A stretch of 64,000 nucleotides of DNA, taken from an uncultured Chloroflexota bacterium. Lineage in GTDB: Bacteria > Chloroflexota > Chloroflexia > Thermomicrobiales > UBA6265. Within the stretch, counting starts at the first letter, position 1; each line of letters starts with the position of its first letter. A program made the translations under genes and the position numbers. This document shows positions 32,098 through 40,325 of the stretch, piece by piece. The DNA lies in NCBI GenBank assembly GCA_937901745.1, contig CALGSZ010000155.1:54426-118425 (forward strand), given 5' to 3'. The notes below the pieces were generated by a model, which saw nothing but the letters and a program-made list of their open reading frames with translations, was not told the DNA's origin and did no database searches.

Positions 32098-32826
32098 ATG
32101 TTGCAGCGACGGGTGATGCTCGTTGACGATCATCCGATGTATCGCCGCGGGTTGCGCCGCCTGCTCGAGGAGTCTGGGCGCTACCAGATCGTCGCGGAGG
32201 CGGAGAGCGGTCACCAGGCGATCCATCTTGCCGACGTTCACCATCCCGACCTCATCATTCTCGATGTACAGCTCCCTGGGGTGACCGGTCTCAAGATCGC
32301 CCGCGTGCTGCGCCGGCAGCAGCGGCACGCCAAGATCGTCTTCCTCTCGATGCACATGGACGACGACCGTCTCTTCGATGCGATCCGCGCGGGAGCCGTC
32401 GCGTTCCTGACCAAGGACATCGACAGCGATGCGTTGCTCGATGCGCTGCGGCGCGTGACGCAGGGCGAGAACCTGATCAACCCGTTGATCTTGGCCCGCC
32501 CGCAGCTCGCCTGGCGCGTGCTGTCGGAGTTCCGGCAGGCCGCGGATCACGGCAATGGCAACGTCGCGGATCGGCTCGACGGGCCGATCCCGCTCTCCGC
32601 GCGCGAGATCGAAGTGCTCGATTGCGTCGCGCAGGGTCTGTCGAACAAGGAGATTGCCAACGCGCTCTTCGTCACCGAGCAAACGGTCAAGAACCACATG
32701 ACCTCTGTCCTGCGCAAGCTCGATGTCAACGACCGCGTCCAGGCGGTGCTGTACGCGGTGAAGCACGGCTGGATCGAGATCGGCCCGCAGCGGTACGCTC
32801 AGGTCGAAGTTCCCAAATCTGCCTAA
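32098..32826 (+). CDS. NarL/FixJ-type response regulator (orphan)
   Basis: 242 residues. Receiver domain with acidic pocket Asp10-Asp11, phospho-acceptor Asp56 and Lys106, then a LuxR-type helix-turn-helix (LSAREIEVLDCVAQGLSNKEIANALFVTEQTVKNHM). A GGGAGAGGG site marks the ATG at 32098. No histidine kinase lies beside it, unlike the regulator at 34285. Target genes unknown. Confidence 0.9.
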   Translation: MLQRRVMLVDDHPMYRRGLRRLLEESGRYQIVAEAESGHQAIHLADVHHPDLIILDVQLPGVTGLKIARVLRRQQRHAKIVFLSMHMDDDRLFDAIRAGAVAFLTKDIDSDALLDALRRVTQGENLINPLILARPQLAWRVLSEFRQAADHGNGNVADRLDGPIPLSAREIEVLDCVAQGLSNKEIANALFVTEQTVKNHMTSVLRKLDVNDRVQAVLYAVKHGWIEIGPQRYAQVEVPKSA

Positions 32827-32861
32827 TCCCCATAGGTCCAGCGGGGGTCGAGGAGGGGAAA

Positions 32862-32885
32862 GGGGAGGTCCGCAAGGGCCTCCCC
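32862..32885 (+). terminator. Terminator hairpin after response regulator
   Basis: GGGGAGG (32862-32868) with CCTCCCC (32879-32885), 10-base loop; no clear U-run. Confidence 0.5.
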
Positions 32886-32987
32886 ACTCCGTGTCCATGA
32901 GCGATCTCAGCGCCGGCTTGCCGCGTCTCGCCAACGCCGAATAGGCATAATGGCGTGGGATACCAGCGCGACACGAGGAGGGACGCT

Positions 32988-33680
32988 GTGGGCAATGAGC
33001 CGCTGTTGATCGCGACCGAGCGGTGGATGGAGGAGCATCCGGGCGCCATTGCTGGCGTGCTCGCGCTTCGACTGGATGCCCCGCCACGTGGCACTCCCGA
33101 GCTGGATCGGGCACGGGCGGAGCTCGAAGAAGAGCTACGGCAACGCTACCACGGCCAGACCCGAGCGCAGATCCGGTCCACCGGCCATCTTCCGGCCTAC
33201 GACGCCTATTACCGCCGCTTCGACCAGACCTACCATGTCCTGATGCAGATCGAATCGGTCGCGCTCAAGGGCAAGCCGATCGCGCGCCGCGGGCCATTGG
33301 TGGAAGCGGGCTTCTTGGCCGAGCTGGCGACCGGCATCCTGACCGCCTCGCACGACCTGGCGGAGGTCGCGCTCCCCATCGTCATCGATTCGGCCACGAG
33401 CGACGATCGCTACACGCTGTACAACGGTCAGGAGGCGGCCACGAAGCCCGGCGACATGCTGATGCGCGATCAGCACGGCATTCTGACAACCATCATCCAA
33501 GGCCCTGCCGCCCGCGCTCGCGTCCAACCCGAAACATCGTCGGTCATCTACTGCATCTACGCGCCGCCGGGGATCGGACCGGAAGCGGTCACCGATCACC
33601 TCTCGCGCATCGAGCACTACGTCCGCATGGCCGATCCGGCGGCCACTCAGCTCGGCATGACGGTGCTCGAGGCTCGCTGA
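32988..33680 (+). CDS. B3/B4 tRNA-binding-domain protein
   Basis: 230 residues matching free-standing versions of the B3/4 domain from the phenylalanyl-tRNA synthetase beta chain: GRGPLVEAGFLAELATGILTASHDL-type core (VEAGFLAELATGIL, LPIVIDSA) and LYNGQEA...PGDMLMRD. Such proteins are linked to editing or amino-acid recognition, but the role of free forms is unsettled. GTG start with GAGGAGGG upstream. It is followed by a strong hairpin and the PRC-barrel-like gene. Confidence 0.75.
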   Translation: MGNEPLLIATERWMEEHPGAIAGVLALRLDAPPRGTPELDRARAELEEELRQRYHGQTRAQIRSTGHLPAYDAYYRRFDQTYHVLMQIESVALKGKPIARRGPLVEAGFLAELATGILTASHDLAEVALPIVIDSATSDDRYTLYNGQEAATKPGDMLMRDQHGILTTIIQGPAARARVQPETSSVIYCIYAPPGIGPEAVTDHLSRIEHYVRMADPAATQLGMTVLEAR

Positions 33681-33702
33681 GCGGCACGCACATTGCGTGA
33701 CC

Positions 33703-33763
33703 CTCGCCGGAAGGCGCAACCCGCCGCGATGCGCTCGCTGGCGCGCCTTCCCCAACCGGCGAG
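33703..33763 (+). other. Stem-loop before the PRC-barrel-like gene
   Basis: CTCGCCGG (33703-33710) pairs with CCGGCGAG (33756-33763), and adjacent AAGGCGC with GCGCCTT (33743-33749). It ends 3 bases before the GGAAGGGAG ribosome site, so it could terminate or influence translation. Confidence 0.5.
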
Positions 33764-33780
33764 CGGAAGGGAGACCCGCC

Positions 33781-34251
33781 ATGATTCACGAGCAATCAGG
33801 GGAGCCGAGCCACATCCATATCCGCGCCGAAATGGGCTCGTCGGAGCCGCGCCCCCTTGACCATGAGGAGGCTTACCACAGCGGGGCTGAGGACGCCTCG
33901 GCGCCAATCGCGCTCGTCCGGCAGGGCATGCGGGTCGTGGACGCCGACGGCGAGGAGATCGGCAAGGTCGCGTATGTGAAGATGGGCGATCCGCAGGCAG
34001 TCACCCTTGCCGGTCAGGAGCCGACCGGCGAAGGACTCTTCGACACGCTCGCGGAATTGGCCGGGTCGGAGGGCGAGCCAAAGGTGCCGTCGCCGGCGCG
34101 CGAGCAGCTGCTGCGCACCGGGTTCATCCGCATCGACGCCAAGGGATTCTTCGCCTCCGACCGCTACGCGTCGGCCGACGCGATCGCGAGCGTGACGGCC
34201 GGCACGGTCGTGCTGAAGATCGCGAAGAACGATCTGATTGAGCAGGATTGA
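33781..34251 (+). CDS. PRC-barrel-like domain protein
   Basis: 156 residues, no signal. The segment MRVVDADGEEIGKVAYVKMGDPQAVT at about 50-75 resembles the start of a PRC barrel (ribosome maturation/photosynthetic reaction centre H fold), and TGFIRIDAKGFFASDRYASADAIASVTAGTVVL is a second strand-rich portion. The first 45 residues are polar and acidic. Function unknown. GGAAGGGAG ribosome site before the ATG. Its stop codon lies in the arm of a bidirectional terminator. Confidence 0.6.
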   Translation: MIHEQSGEPSHIHIRAEMGSSEPRPLDHEEAYHSGAEDASAPIALVRQGMRVVDADGEEIGKVAYVKMGDPQAVTLAGQEPTGEGLFDTLAELAGSEGEPKVPSPAREQLLRTGFIRIDAKGFFASDRYASADAIASVTAGTVVLKIAKNDLIEQD

Positions 34252-34287
34252 GCGGAGACAGAGCCGACGCCCACCTGACTCCGCTCA
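34249..34287. terminator. Bidirectional terminator containing both stop codons
   Basis: Nine-base perfect arms TGAGCGGAG (34249-34257) and CTCCGCTCA (34279-34287). The arms hold the TGA stop codons of the gene ending at 34251 and of the opposite-strand regulator ending at 34285. Confidence 0.65.
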
Positions 34288-35040
34288 CTTCATGGGCGAG
34301 ACAGGCCGCGGGACCAAGTTCTCCGCGAAGGCGTAGAGCACCGCCTGGGTGCGGTCCCGCACGCCGATCTTTTGGAAGAGCGCGGAGAGGTTGTTCTTGA
34401 CCGTGCTCTCCGCCAGCGAAAGCTCAGCCGCGATCTGGCGATTGTTGTAGCCAGCGGCCAGGAGCCGCAGGAGCGCCAGCTCGCGCTGCGTGAGGCCGCC
34501 ATCGCGATGCCCGTCTTCCGGCTGGCGCGTCACCATCCGGTGATATTCCCGGATCAGAATCGGGGCCAAGGCCGGGTCGATCGCCGAGCCGCCGGATGCG
34601 GCCAGCCGCACAGCGCGCACGACATCCTCCGAGCGCGCATTCTTGAGCAAGTAGCCCTTCGCGCCGGCGCGCACCGCCTGGATCGCGTAGTCATCCTCCC
34701 AGAACATCGTCAGCACGATGACGCTCGTCTGCGGGCAGAGCCGCGTCACCGCCTCCGTGGCGCGGATGCCGTCGACGATCGGCATGTTGATGTCCATCAG
34801 GATGACTTGCGGCTCGAGCTCCTTCGCCAAGCGGATGGCCTCTTCGCCGTTCGCCGCCTCACCAACGACGTCGATATCGCCGGTCTGCTCGAGCAGGCGC
34901 CGCAGTCCTTCCCGGAAGAGATGGTGATCGTCCGCGAGGAGCACGGTCAGACGGCTCCCGCCGTTCGCCCCCGCTCCGGACCCGTTGCTAGCGGCTTGTC
35001 CAAGCGCCGATGGAATGTTTGCTGATCCGTTGTTGTTCAA
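34285..35040 (-). CDS. NarL/FixJ-type response regulator of a two-component pair
   Basis: 251 residues. An Asn/Gly/Ser-rich N-terminal extension of about 30 residues precedes the receiver (Asp37-Asp38 pocket, phospho-acceptor Asp83, Lys after GYLLK), then a LuxR-type helix-turn-helix (LTQRELALLRLLAAGYNNRQIAAEL). A TTG start at 35040 is chosen because GGAGGT lies 6 bases upstream; the frame is open for 9 more codons with no site. It follows the histidine kinase gene by 48 bases and should be its partner. Confidence 0.9.
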   Translation of the reverse strand: MNNNGSANIPSALGQAASNGSGAGANGGSRLTVLLADDHHLFREGLRRLLEQTGDIDVVGEAANGEEAIRLAKELEPQVILMDINMPIVDGIRATEAVTRLCPQTSVIVLTMFWEDDYAIQAVRAGAKGYLLKNARSEDVVRAVRLAASGGSAIDPALAPILIREYHRMVTRQPEDGHRDGGLTQRELALLRLLAAGYNNRQIAAELSLAESTVKNNLSALFQKIGVRDRTQAVLYAFAENLVPRPVSPMK

Positions 35041-35088
35041 CGCTGTACCTCCGGCTGCTCGCCGCACTTACCGCAGCCCTCACGCGAC

Positions 35089-36309
35089 TCATCTGCTATC
35101 GCTTGCCTGCCGCTTGAGCGTCCCGGTCGTCCCCGAAGGCAAGGGGATCCAGGCTTTGACCGTCGTGCCGCTCCCCTTCTTGGAGCCAACTTCGAGGCGG
35201 CCGCCCGTCTCTTCCGCAAGCTCCTTGATCTGCTCTAACCCGAAGTGGCCGGCCGGAGCCGCTCCCTCGAAGCCGACGCCGTCGTCAGCCACCTCGATTT
35301 CAATCGCCCCGTCGGCCCGGCGCACCTCGAGCTGTACGCGGTCCGCTTGGGCATGCTTCCGCACGTTGTGCAACGCCTCACGCACGATACCAACAATCGC
35401 GCGTTCGATTTCCGGCGCCAACCGCACGCCGCTGACGTGATCGAAGTTCACTTCCAATCCCGGCGCGGTCGGCGCCATCTCGGCGAGCAGCTCGCGCAGC
35501 GGGCCGGTGATGCTCGGCGCTGGTGGCTGCGACGAGCGCAGCTTGCCGATCGCCTTCCGCATGCCCAGGATCGCGCGGTCGATCAGATCCCGCGCTTGTC
35601 GGACATCGGCGGCTGTTGCCTGATCCTCGCCGAGCGTCTTGATCAGCCGGTCGAGCGTCAGTCCCGCCAGCGTGAGGTCCTGCGTCGGGCCATCGTGAAG
35701 CTCTCGGCCGATCTCCTTGCGCGCGGCCGTCAGCTCTCGCTCGTGTTCCGCGCGCGAGATCGACACATCCAACCGCTGCCGCAGGACGATGCCCTCGAGC
35801 GCCTGCGCGGTCACCACGCCGATCGCGCCGATCATCATCCGCTCGGCCGGCGTGCTCGCGGGAGTCTGTTGCCCCGCGCCCGCTAACACCAGCGCCCCGA
35901 GCAGCGAGTCGCCCCGCACCAGCGGGACAACGAGCAAGGGAGGCTGCCCCTCGACCGCGAATGTCCCCGGTCCAGTGCTCGGCTCGCCGGGCGCGTGCGC
36001 CGCGATCCAGCGCTGATGCAGCGCTGCCGACGCCGCGTCGATCGCAGGTCGCGGCATCGCCGGCGGAGTGGCATACGCGACGCCGAAGAGACCGCGGTCG
36101 TCCGGGCGCAGCAAGGCAACGCTGCTGACGCTCCCGAGTCGCGCCGCAAGCCCGCACGCCGCCCGGTAGATCGCTCCCGGCGTCCGGCCGGCCGCGATTC
36201 CTGCCAGGCCACGCGCGAATGCGTCGCTGGCGCGGTATGTCGCCTCCTGTCCCACGTCCACCGACACCGCCAGTCTTGACGCCGGCTCTGATCTCACTCT
36301 TACCTGCAT
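35089..36309 (-). CDS. GAF-domain NarL-type sensor histidine kinase
   Basis: 406 residues without membrane helices, so a soluble sensor. GAF domain about residues 45-180 (SVSSVALLRPDDRGLFGVAYAT...). HisKA_3 dimerisation domain with the phospho-accepting His205 in ELHDGPTQDL, then the HATPase domain with REALHNVRKHAQA, ADDGVGF and GHFGL. It phosphorylates the regulator encoded 48 bases downstream. The signal sensed is unknown; the GAF domain could bind a nucleotide or haem. GGAG site just before the ATG. Confidence 0.92.
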   Translation of the reverse strand: MQVRVRSEPASRLAVSVDVGQEATYRASDAFARGLAGIAAGRTPGAIYRAACGLAARLGSVSSVALLRPDDRGLFGVAYATPPAMPRPAIDAASAALHQRWIAAHAPGEPSTGPGTFAVEGQPPLLVVPLVRGDSLLGALVLAGAGQQTPASTPAERMMIGAIGVVTAQALEGIVLRQRLDVSISRAEHERELTAARKEIGRELHDGPTQDLTLAGLTLDRLIKTLGEDQATAADVRQARDLIDRAILGMRKAIGKLRSSQPPAPSITGPLRELLAEMAPTAPGLEVNFDHVSGVRLAPEIERAIVGIVREALHNVRKHAQADRVQLEVRRADGAIEIEVADDGVGFEGAAPAGHFGLEQIKELAEETGGRLEVGSKKGSGTTVKAWIPLPSGTTGTLKRQASDSR

Positions 36310-36601
36310 TCACCTACTCCGCTGCCCGGCTTCTCTCGTCCGCCACGTCCAACCGGAGGCGAGCGGATGATCGGGGATCCGGCGCCCAGTCTGGCGGCGA
36401 TCGGCCACCTGGCCAATTCCCAGGGGTTAGCCAGCCAAACCTCCCGATCGCCCTCCATCCTACTCAGCGACCTTGTGCCCGATAAGGCAACGCAACGAGA
36501 CTTTGGTCACAAACGTCGGGCAGTTCGTCCGGACGACATCAGGATCGGCAGGCTGTAGGATTGCCAACAGGACAACCGTTGACTGTTCATCTGGAGCGTT
36601 C

Positions 36602-37405
36602 ATGATCGAGCTGACATTTCTCGGAACGGGCACATCGAACGGCATCCCGGTGATTGGCTGTGACTGCGCGGTTTGCACGTCCTCCGATCCCCGCAACCAC
36701 CGGGGCCGCACATCGGCCGTCGTGCGCTACGGCGGGCACACCATCCTGATCGACACCGCGACCGAGCTCCGGCTGCAGGCGCTCGCGACCGGCCTCAAGC
36801 AGATCGACGCCGTCCTCTTCACGCACGCCCATGCCGATCACACGGGCGGCTTCGACGACCTCCGGCGCTTCAACGAGATCGCCGGCCGGCATCTCCCGGT
36901 CTATGCCTCGCCAGAGACCGCCCGCGCCCTGCGCGAGCGCTTCGCTTACGCGTTCGTGGACCAGTACACGTTCTATGGCGGCAAGCCGGACCTGACGCTG
37001 ACCGTCGTGGAAGGCCCGTTCTCCCTCTTTGGCCTGGAAGTCGTTCCGATCCCGGTCGAGCACGGCCGGATGTCCGTCACCGGCTATCGCTTCGGCCCAC
37101 TCGCCTACGTCACCGATGCGAAGCGCATTCCGCCTTCATCTCTCGCGCTGTTACGGGATCTCGATATCCTCGTAATCAACGCGCTGCGGGAGCGCCCGCA
37201 TCCCACGCACATGAGCCTGAGCGAAGCCGTGGCGGTCGTGGAGGAGCTACGGCCGCGCGCCGCCTACCTCGTCCATCTCAGTCACGAGCTGAGCCACGAG
37301 CGCGCCGAATCGCTGCTTCCGCCGGGAATCGCCGTCGCCTACGACGGGCTGCGCATCCGGACATCCGTGCCCGCGCCACTGATGTCAGACCACGACCGCG
37401 ATTAG
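36602..37405 (+). CDS. Metallo-beta-lactamase-fold hydrolase, PhnP-like
   Basis: 267 residues. N-terminal TFLGTGTSNGIPVIGCDCAVC, the cysteine-rich opening typical of PhnP/phosphoribosyl cyclic phosphodiesterase, followed by the metal-binding HAHADHTGG and a later His in PVEHG and Asp in VTDAK. It probably hydrolyses a cyclic phosphodiester; no phn genes lie nearby. An in-frame upstream extension exists but lacks a site. Its 3' neighbour is convergent. Confidence 0.85.
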   Translation: MIELTFLGTGTSNGIPVIGCDCAVCTSSDPRNHRGRTSAVVRYGGHTILIDTATELRLQALATGLKQIDAVLFTHAHADHTGGFDDLRRFNEIAGRHLPVYASPETARALRERFAYAFVDQYTFYGGKPDLTLTVVEGPFSLFGLEVVPIPVEHGRMSVTGYRFGPLAYVTDAKRIPPSSLALLRDLDILVINALRERPHPTHMSLSEAVAVVEELRPRAAYLVHLSHELSHERAESLLPPGIAVAYDGLRIRTSVPAPLMSDHDRD

Positions 37406-37445
37406 CGTGCGAGAAGCGGCCAACGCGAGGTCTCTTGCCGGCTGC

Positions 37446-37883
37446 TCAAGCGGTCTCGCGCCGGCGCCAGCGCCATGCCAGCCCGAGAATGAGCGCGGCG
37501 CAGGCGAAAACGACCGTCTGGAGCATCCGACCCTCCGGGTCGTCAACCATCACCGCTTCGACCGCGATCCAGCCGAGCAGGATGCATCCGGCCGCGAAGG
37601 AGGCGACCAACGCCAGCGGATGCCGCGTCCAGGCCAGCCAGGCAGCGACAAGCTGGCTGCCCCCGACCACGAAGATGAGGATCAGCGCCGGGATGGTGAA
37701 GCTGGAGAACGGGGTTCCCTCCAGCGCCTCGCGCGGCATCCCGATCCAATCTCCCAGCAAGCCGATCCCGCCGCCGATAGCCGAGAAGCCCATCAGCGTC
37801 TCGACGGCGATCAGGAGAAGTGGGCGACGTGCCGGACGTCTCTCGCTTCGTCCCAGGCTGCGCGTCCAGGATTGAGCGACCAT
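37446..37883 (-). CDS. Four-helix membrane protein of unknown function
   Basis: 145 residues. About four hydrophobic helices with a short GLLGDWIGMPREALEGTPF loop between the first two, and a basic C-terminus (WRWRRRE). It looks like a small membrane protein of the DoxX/DUF4267-like size class but no family is assigned. ATG 37883 is chosen because GGGAGGTG lies just upstream of it. Downstream of the DUF6544-like gene by 48 bases, same strand. Confidence 0.6.
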   Translation of the reverse strand: MVAQSWTRSLGRSERRPARRPLLLIAVETLMGFSAIGGGIGLLGDWIGMPREALEGTPFSSFTIPALILIFVVGGSQLVAAWLAWTRHPLALVASFAAGCILLGWIAVEAVMVDDPEGRMLQTVVFACAALILGLAWRWRRRETA

Positions 37884-37931
37884 CGCCACACCTCCCATCG
37901 TCGCGCAGCCCGTTGCCGCGTATGCTCGGAT

Positions 37932-38780
37932 CTAGTACCGCTCAGGCCGGTCGTATTCGACTTCGGTGATCCGCAGCCGGATGTACGGATAGTCGCCAGT
38001 GTCCCGCGCGTAGACAGCCTCTCCCTCGACCGGAACTCGGACGCCAGCGAACTCCCCATAGTCGGTCAAAGGCGTCGACCACAGGTTGTCTTTGCCATCC
38101 TCTCGGTCGTAGCGCTCGGCCGTCATGTTCGTCAGCCGACCCTGCTCGTCGAAGAAGAACGTCGCGGACGCGCTGACGCCCCCATAGCTCATCGTCGCCA
38201 GCGCCGACTCGGTGTCGATCGCTTCCCAGGTGATGTACGGGCTGATCGCCGCGGCCGGGAACCACATGATCTCGTTGAGGTAACGCAGCAAGGCTCCCAC
38301 GTCCATGTCCGGCCCGCTCTCCTTCGCGACCGAAACGAGACCGAAGAGCCGCATGTCCATGCTCCCCTTGCCGCCGATGTAAGCATCGCGCCCAACGACA
38401 TAGACCAGCGGAGCCATCTCCATCTTTACGGACCAAACGTATCCCGGCGGGTCGGTGGTGTAGTACTCCTCGGCCGTGAAGGGGAACCAACCGCGATCCC
38501 CAAGCCGTAGCTCCCCCTCCTGCTTGAGCCGCACGACAGCCGGGCGATCTTTCCCGACAACGCCGGAATAGCGCAGCCACCGCTGAACGGGCTCCGGCAA
38601 TTCCTTCAGGTCAGCCTCGGTGATGACGACCTGCTCGGCAGTCGCGCTGGCGGCGAAGAGATCGTCTATCTCTCGCTCGATCCGTCGCTCCGCCACGATC
38701 CGCCCGCCGACGGACGCCGACGCGGCCACGATGGCTACTGTAGCGATGGAGCCGATGATGACCTTCATGCCCTTACTCAT
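37932..38780 (-). CDS. DUF6544-like exported/membrane-anchored protein
   Basis: 282 residues. N-terminal anchor helix (VIIGSIATVAIVAASASVGG). The LPEPVQRWLRYSGVVG motif near residue 60-75 is the family signature; a WFPFTAEEYYTTDPPGYVW segment and a FFFDEQGRL segment follow, consistent with a beta-rich lipid/lipoprotein-like fold outside the membrane. Function unknown. GAGGGGTCCAA precedes the ATG. Confidence 0.75.
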   Translation of the reverse strand: MSKGMKVIIGSIATVAIVAASASVGGRIVAERRIEREIDDLFAASATAEQVVITEADLKELPEPVQRWLRYSGVVGKDRPAVVRLKQEGELRLGDRGWFPFTAEEYYTTDPPGYVWSVKMEMAPLVYVVGRDAYIGGKGSMDMRLFGLVSVAKESGPDMDVGALLRYLNEIMWFPAAAISPYITWEAIDTESALATMSYGGVSASATFFFDEQGRLTNMTAERYDREDGKDNLWSTPLTDYGEFAGVRVPVEGEAVYARDTGDYPYIRLRITEVEYDRPERY

Positions 38781-39158
38781 TTGGACCCCTCGCCAAACTC
38801 AGCGCCCCGAGCAGAGATCGCGCACCCCGGTTGCTGATCCGCATCGCTCTTGACCTCTGCCATGGCACATCGCCCTTTTCCGTGCGGCGCCCCGACACGC
38901 GCAGCGTAGTGCCGCGAGAGTCCGGAGACCGTCACACCGAGAGCGGGGGCGTTACAAGAGCGCCACAATGATGACAAGACCAGGGCGAGGTCGCAGGAGG
39001 CACGATCGGCAATGGCGCTCTCGCCTCGGAGCAGCGCCGTGCAGCGTTTCTGACACGACGGCTGCCCACAATGCGTCATCGCCGGGACGCGCCGCGCCCT
39101 ACGCTGTCATCACAAGTCGGCGGAACAGGTGCCTGGATACCGGCTCGGGAGGCGCGAG
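38781..39158. other. Divergent intergenic region without a clear gene
   Basis: 378 bases between divergent genes. A minus-strand open frame (about 38777-39079) would give up to 100 residues, but only its last 28 codons have an internal ATG and no ribosome site is convincing. A weak minus-strand promoter (TTGTCA and TAACGC, 17 apart, near 38950-38980) may drive the DUF6544-like gene. Confidence 0.35.
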
Positions 39159-40301
39159 ATGGCGATCATCCAACCACGGCGCTCCTCGATTGCGCATCCC
39201 GGTGGTCTCCGCTTGCGGCTTCACCGCGTCGTGCGGCCGCTGCGCGCTACCGCGCGGACAGCCGTCTTCTTCCTCGACGTCCTGCCGATGCTCCCCTCGA
39301 AACCCATCGCCTGCCTGACGCCGGAACCGGTGGTCGAGCGCGTGCGCTACCCAACGCCGAACGGTCAGGCCGAAGGCGATCTCTACCGGCCGCCGGGCGC
39401 CGGTCCTCACCCCGGCATCGTCGTCTGCCTCGGCGTCGTCCCGTTCGGCGTCGATCATCCGCAGGTGCCACGCCTGGGCAAGGCTCTCGCCCGCGCCGGC
39501 TTCGCCGCGCTCCTCTACTGGTCACCAGCGATGCGTGATTTGCGCCTCGACCCGGTGGACATCGCCGGGATCGCCCGCGCCTATCAGTGGCTCGTCGAGC
39601 AGCCGTTCGTTAGCCCGGCCAGGAGCGGACTGCTCGGGACGTGCGTCGGCGGCTCCTTCGCGCTGATGGCCGCCGCCGACCCCTCCATCCGCGACCGCGT
39701 CGCCTTCGTCGTCGCTTGGGCGCCCTATGGCTCGATGTGGACCCTCGCGCGCGATATCGCCAGCGCCACTACCTCGCCGAACGGCATCCCTGCCCCGTGG
39801 CCCGTCGATCCGCTAACACGCAAGGTTTACGCTCGTTCCGTAACGGCCGCCCTCGAACCAGAAGAGGCGGAACGACTGCGCGCGGCCTTTGGCGAGCGCA
39901 CCAAGCAAGCGCTCCCGGACGAACTCTCGCCGGACGGTCGAGCCATCTACCCGCTCTTGACGGCGCTCGACCCTGGCGCGGCCACGGCGGCGCTGGAACG
40001 TCTGCCACCCGCGATGCGGCAGCGCCTCGATACGCTCTCGCCCGTCTCGTACTTGCCGGGTATTCGAGCCCCGCTGATCGCCCTCGCGCACGACCGCGAC
40101 GACACGGTGATCCCGATCGAGGAGTCGCGACAGCTGGCGGCAGCGCTTGCTGGCCGGCCAGGCGTCCGCTTCACCGAGTTCACGATGTTCCAGCACCTGG
40201 ACCCGAGCAAGGTGCGGCTGCCCCCGGTCGCCCTGGCACGCGAGCTGGCCAAGTTCGCTCGCGCGGTCTATCCGCTCTTCCGCCAAGCAGTAGAGGCGTA
40301 G
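39159..40301 (+). CDS. Alpha/beta hydrolase with cysteine nucleophile, dienelactone-hydrolase-like
   Basis: 380 residues. The nucleophile elbow reads GTCVGGS, a Cys in place of Ser, as in dienelactone hydrolases. Later elements are ALAHDRDDTVIPIEES (acid region) and FQHLDPSK (His region). About 60 extra N-terminal residues precede the hydrolase core, including a hydrophobic ARTAVFFLDVLPML stretch that could anchor it. A GGGAGG site sets the ATG. Substrate unknown. Confidence 0.8.
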   Translation: MAIIQPRRSSIAHPGGLRLRLHRVVRPLRATARTAVFFLDVLPMLPSKPIACLTPEPVVERVRYPTPNGQAEGDLYRPPGAGPHPGIVVCLGVVPFGVDHPQVPRLGKALARAGFAALLYWSPAMRDLRLDPVDIAGIARAYQWLVEQPFVSPARSGLLGTCVGGSFALMAAADPSIRDRVAFVVAWAPYGSMWTLARDIASATTSPNGIPAPWPVDPLTRKVYARSVTAALEPEEAERLRAAFGERTKQALPDELSPDGRAIYPLLTALDPGAATAALERLPPAMRQRLDTLSPVSYLPGIRAPLIALAHDRDDTVIPIEESRQLAAALAGRPGVRFTEFTMFQHLDPSKVRLPPVALARELAKFARAVYPLFRQAVEA

Positions 40302-40325
40302 CCAGGAGCGGTGAGCGCGGGCGCG

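Noticed and set aside
38777..39079. Small minus-strand gene upstream of the DUF6544-like gene
   Set aside because: No ribosome site, no family resemblance, and codon pattern not clearly coding.
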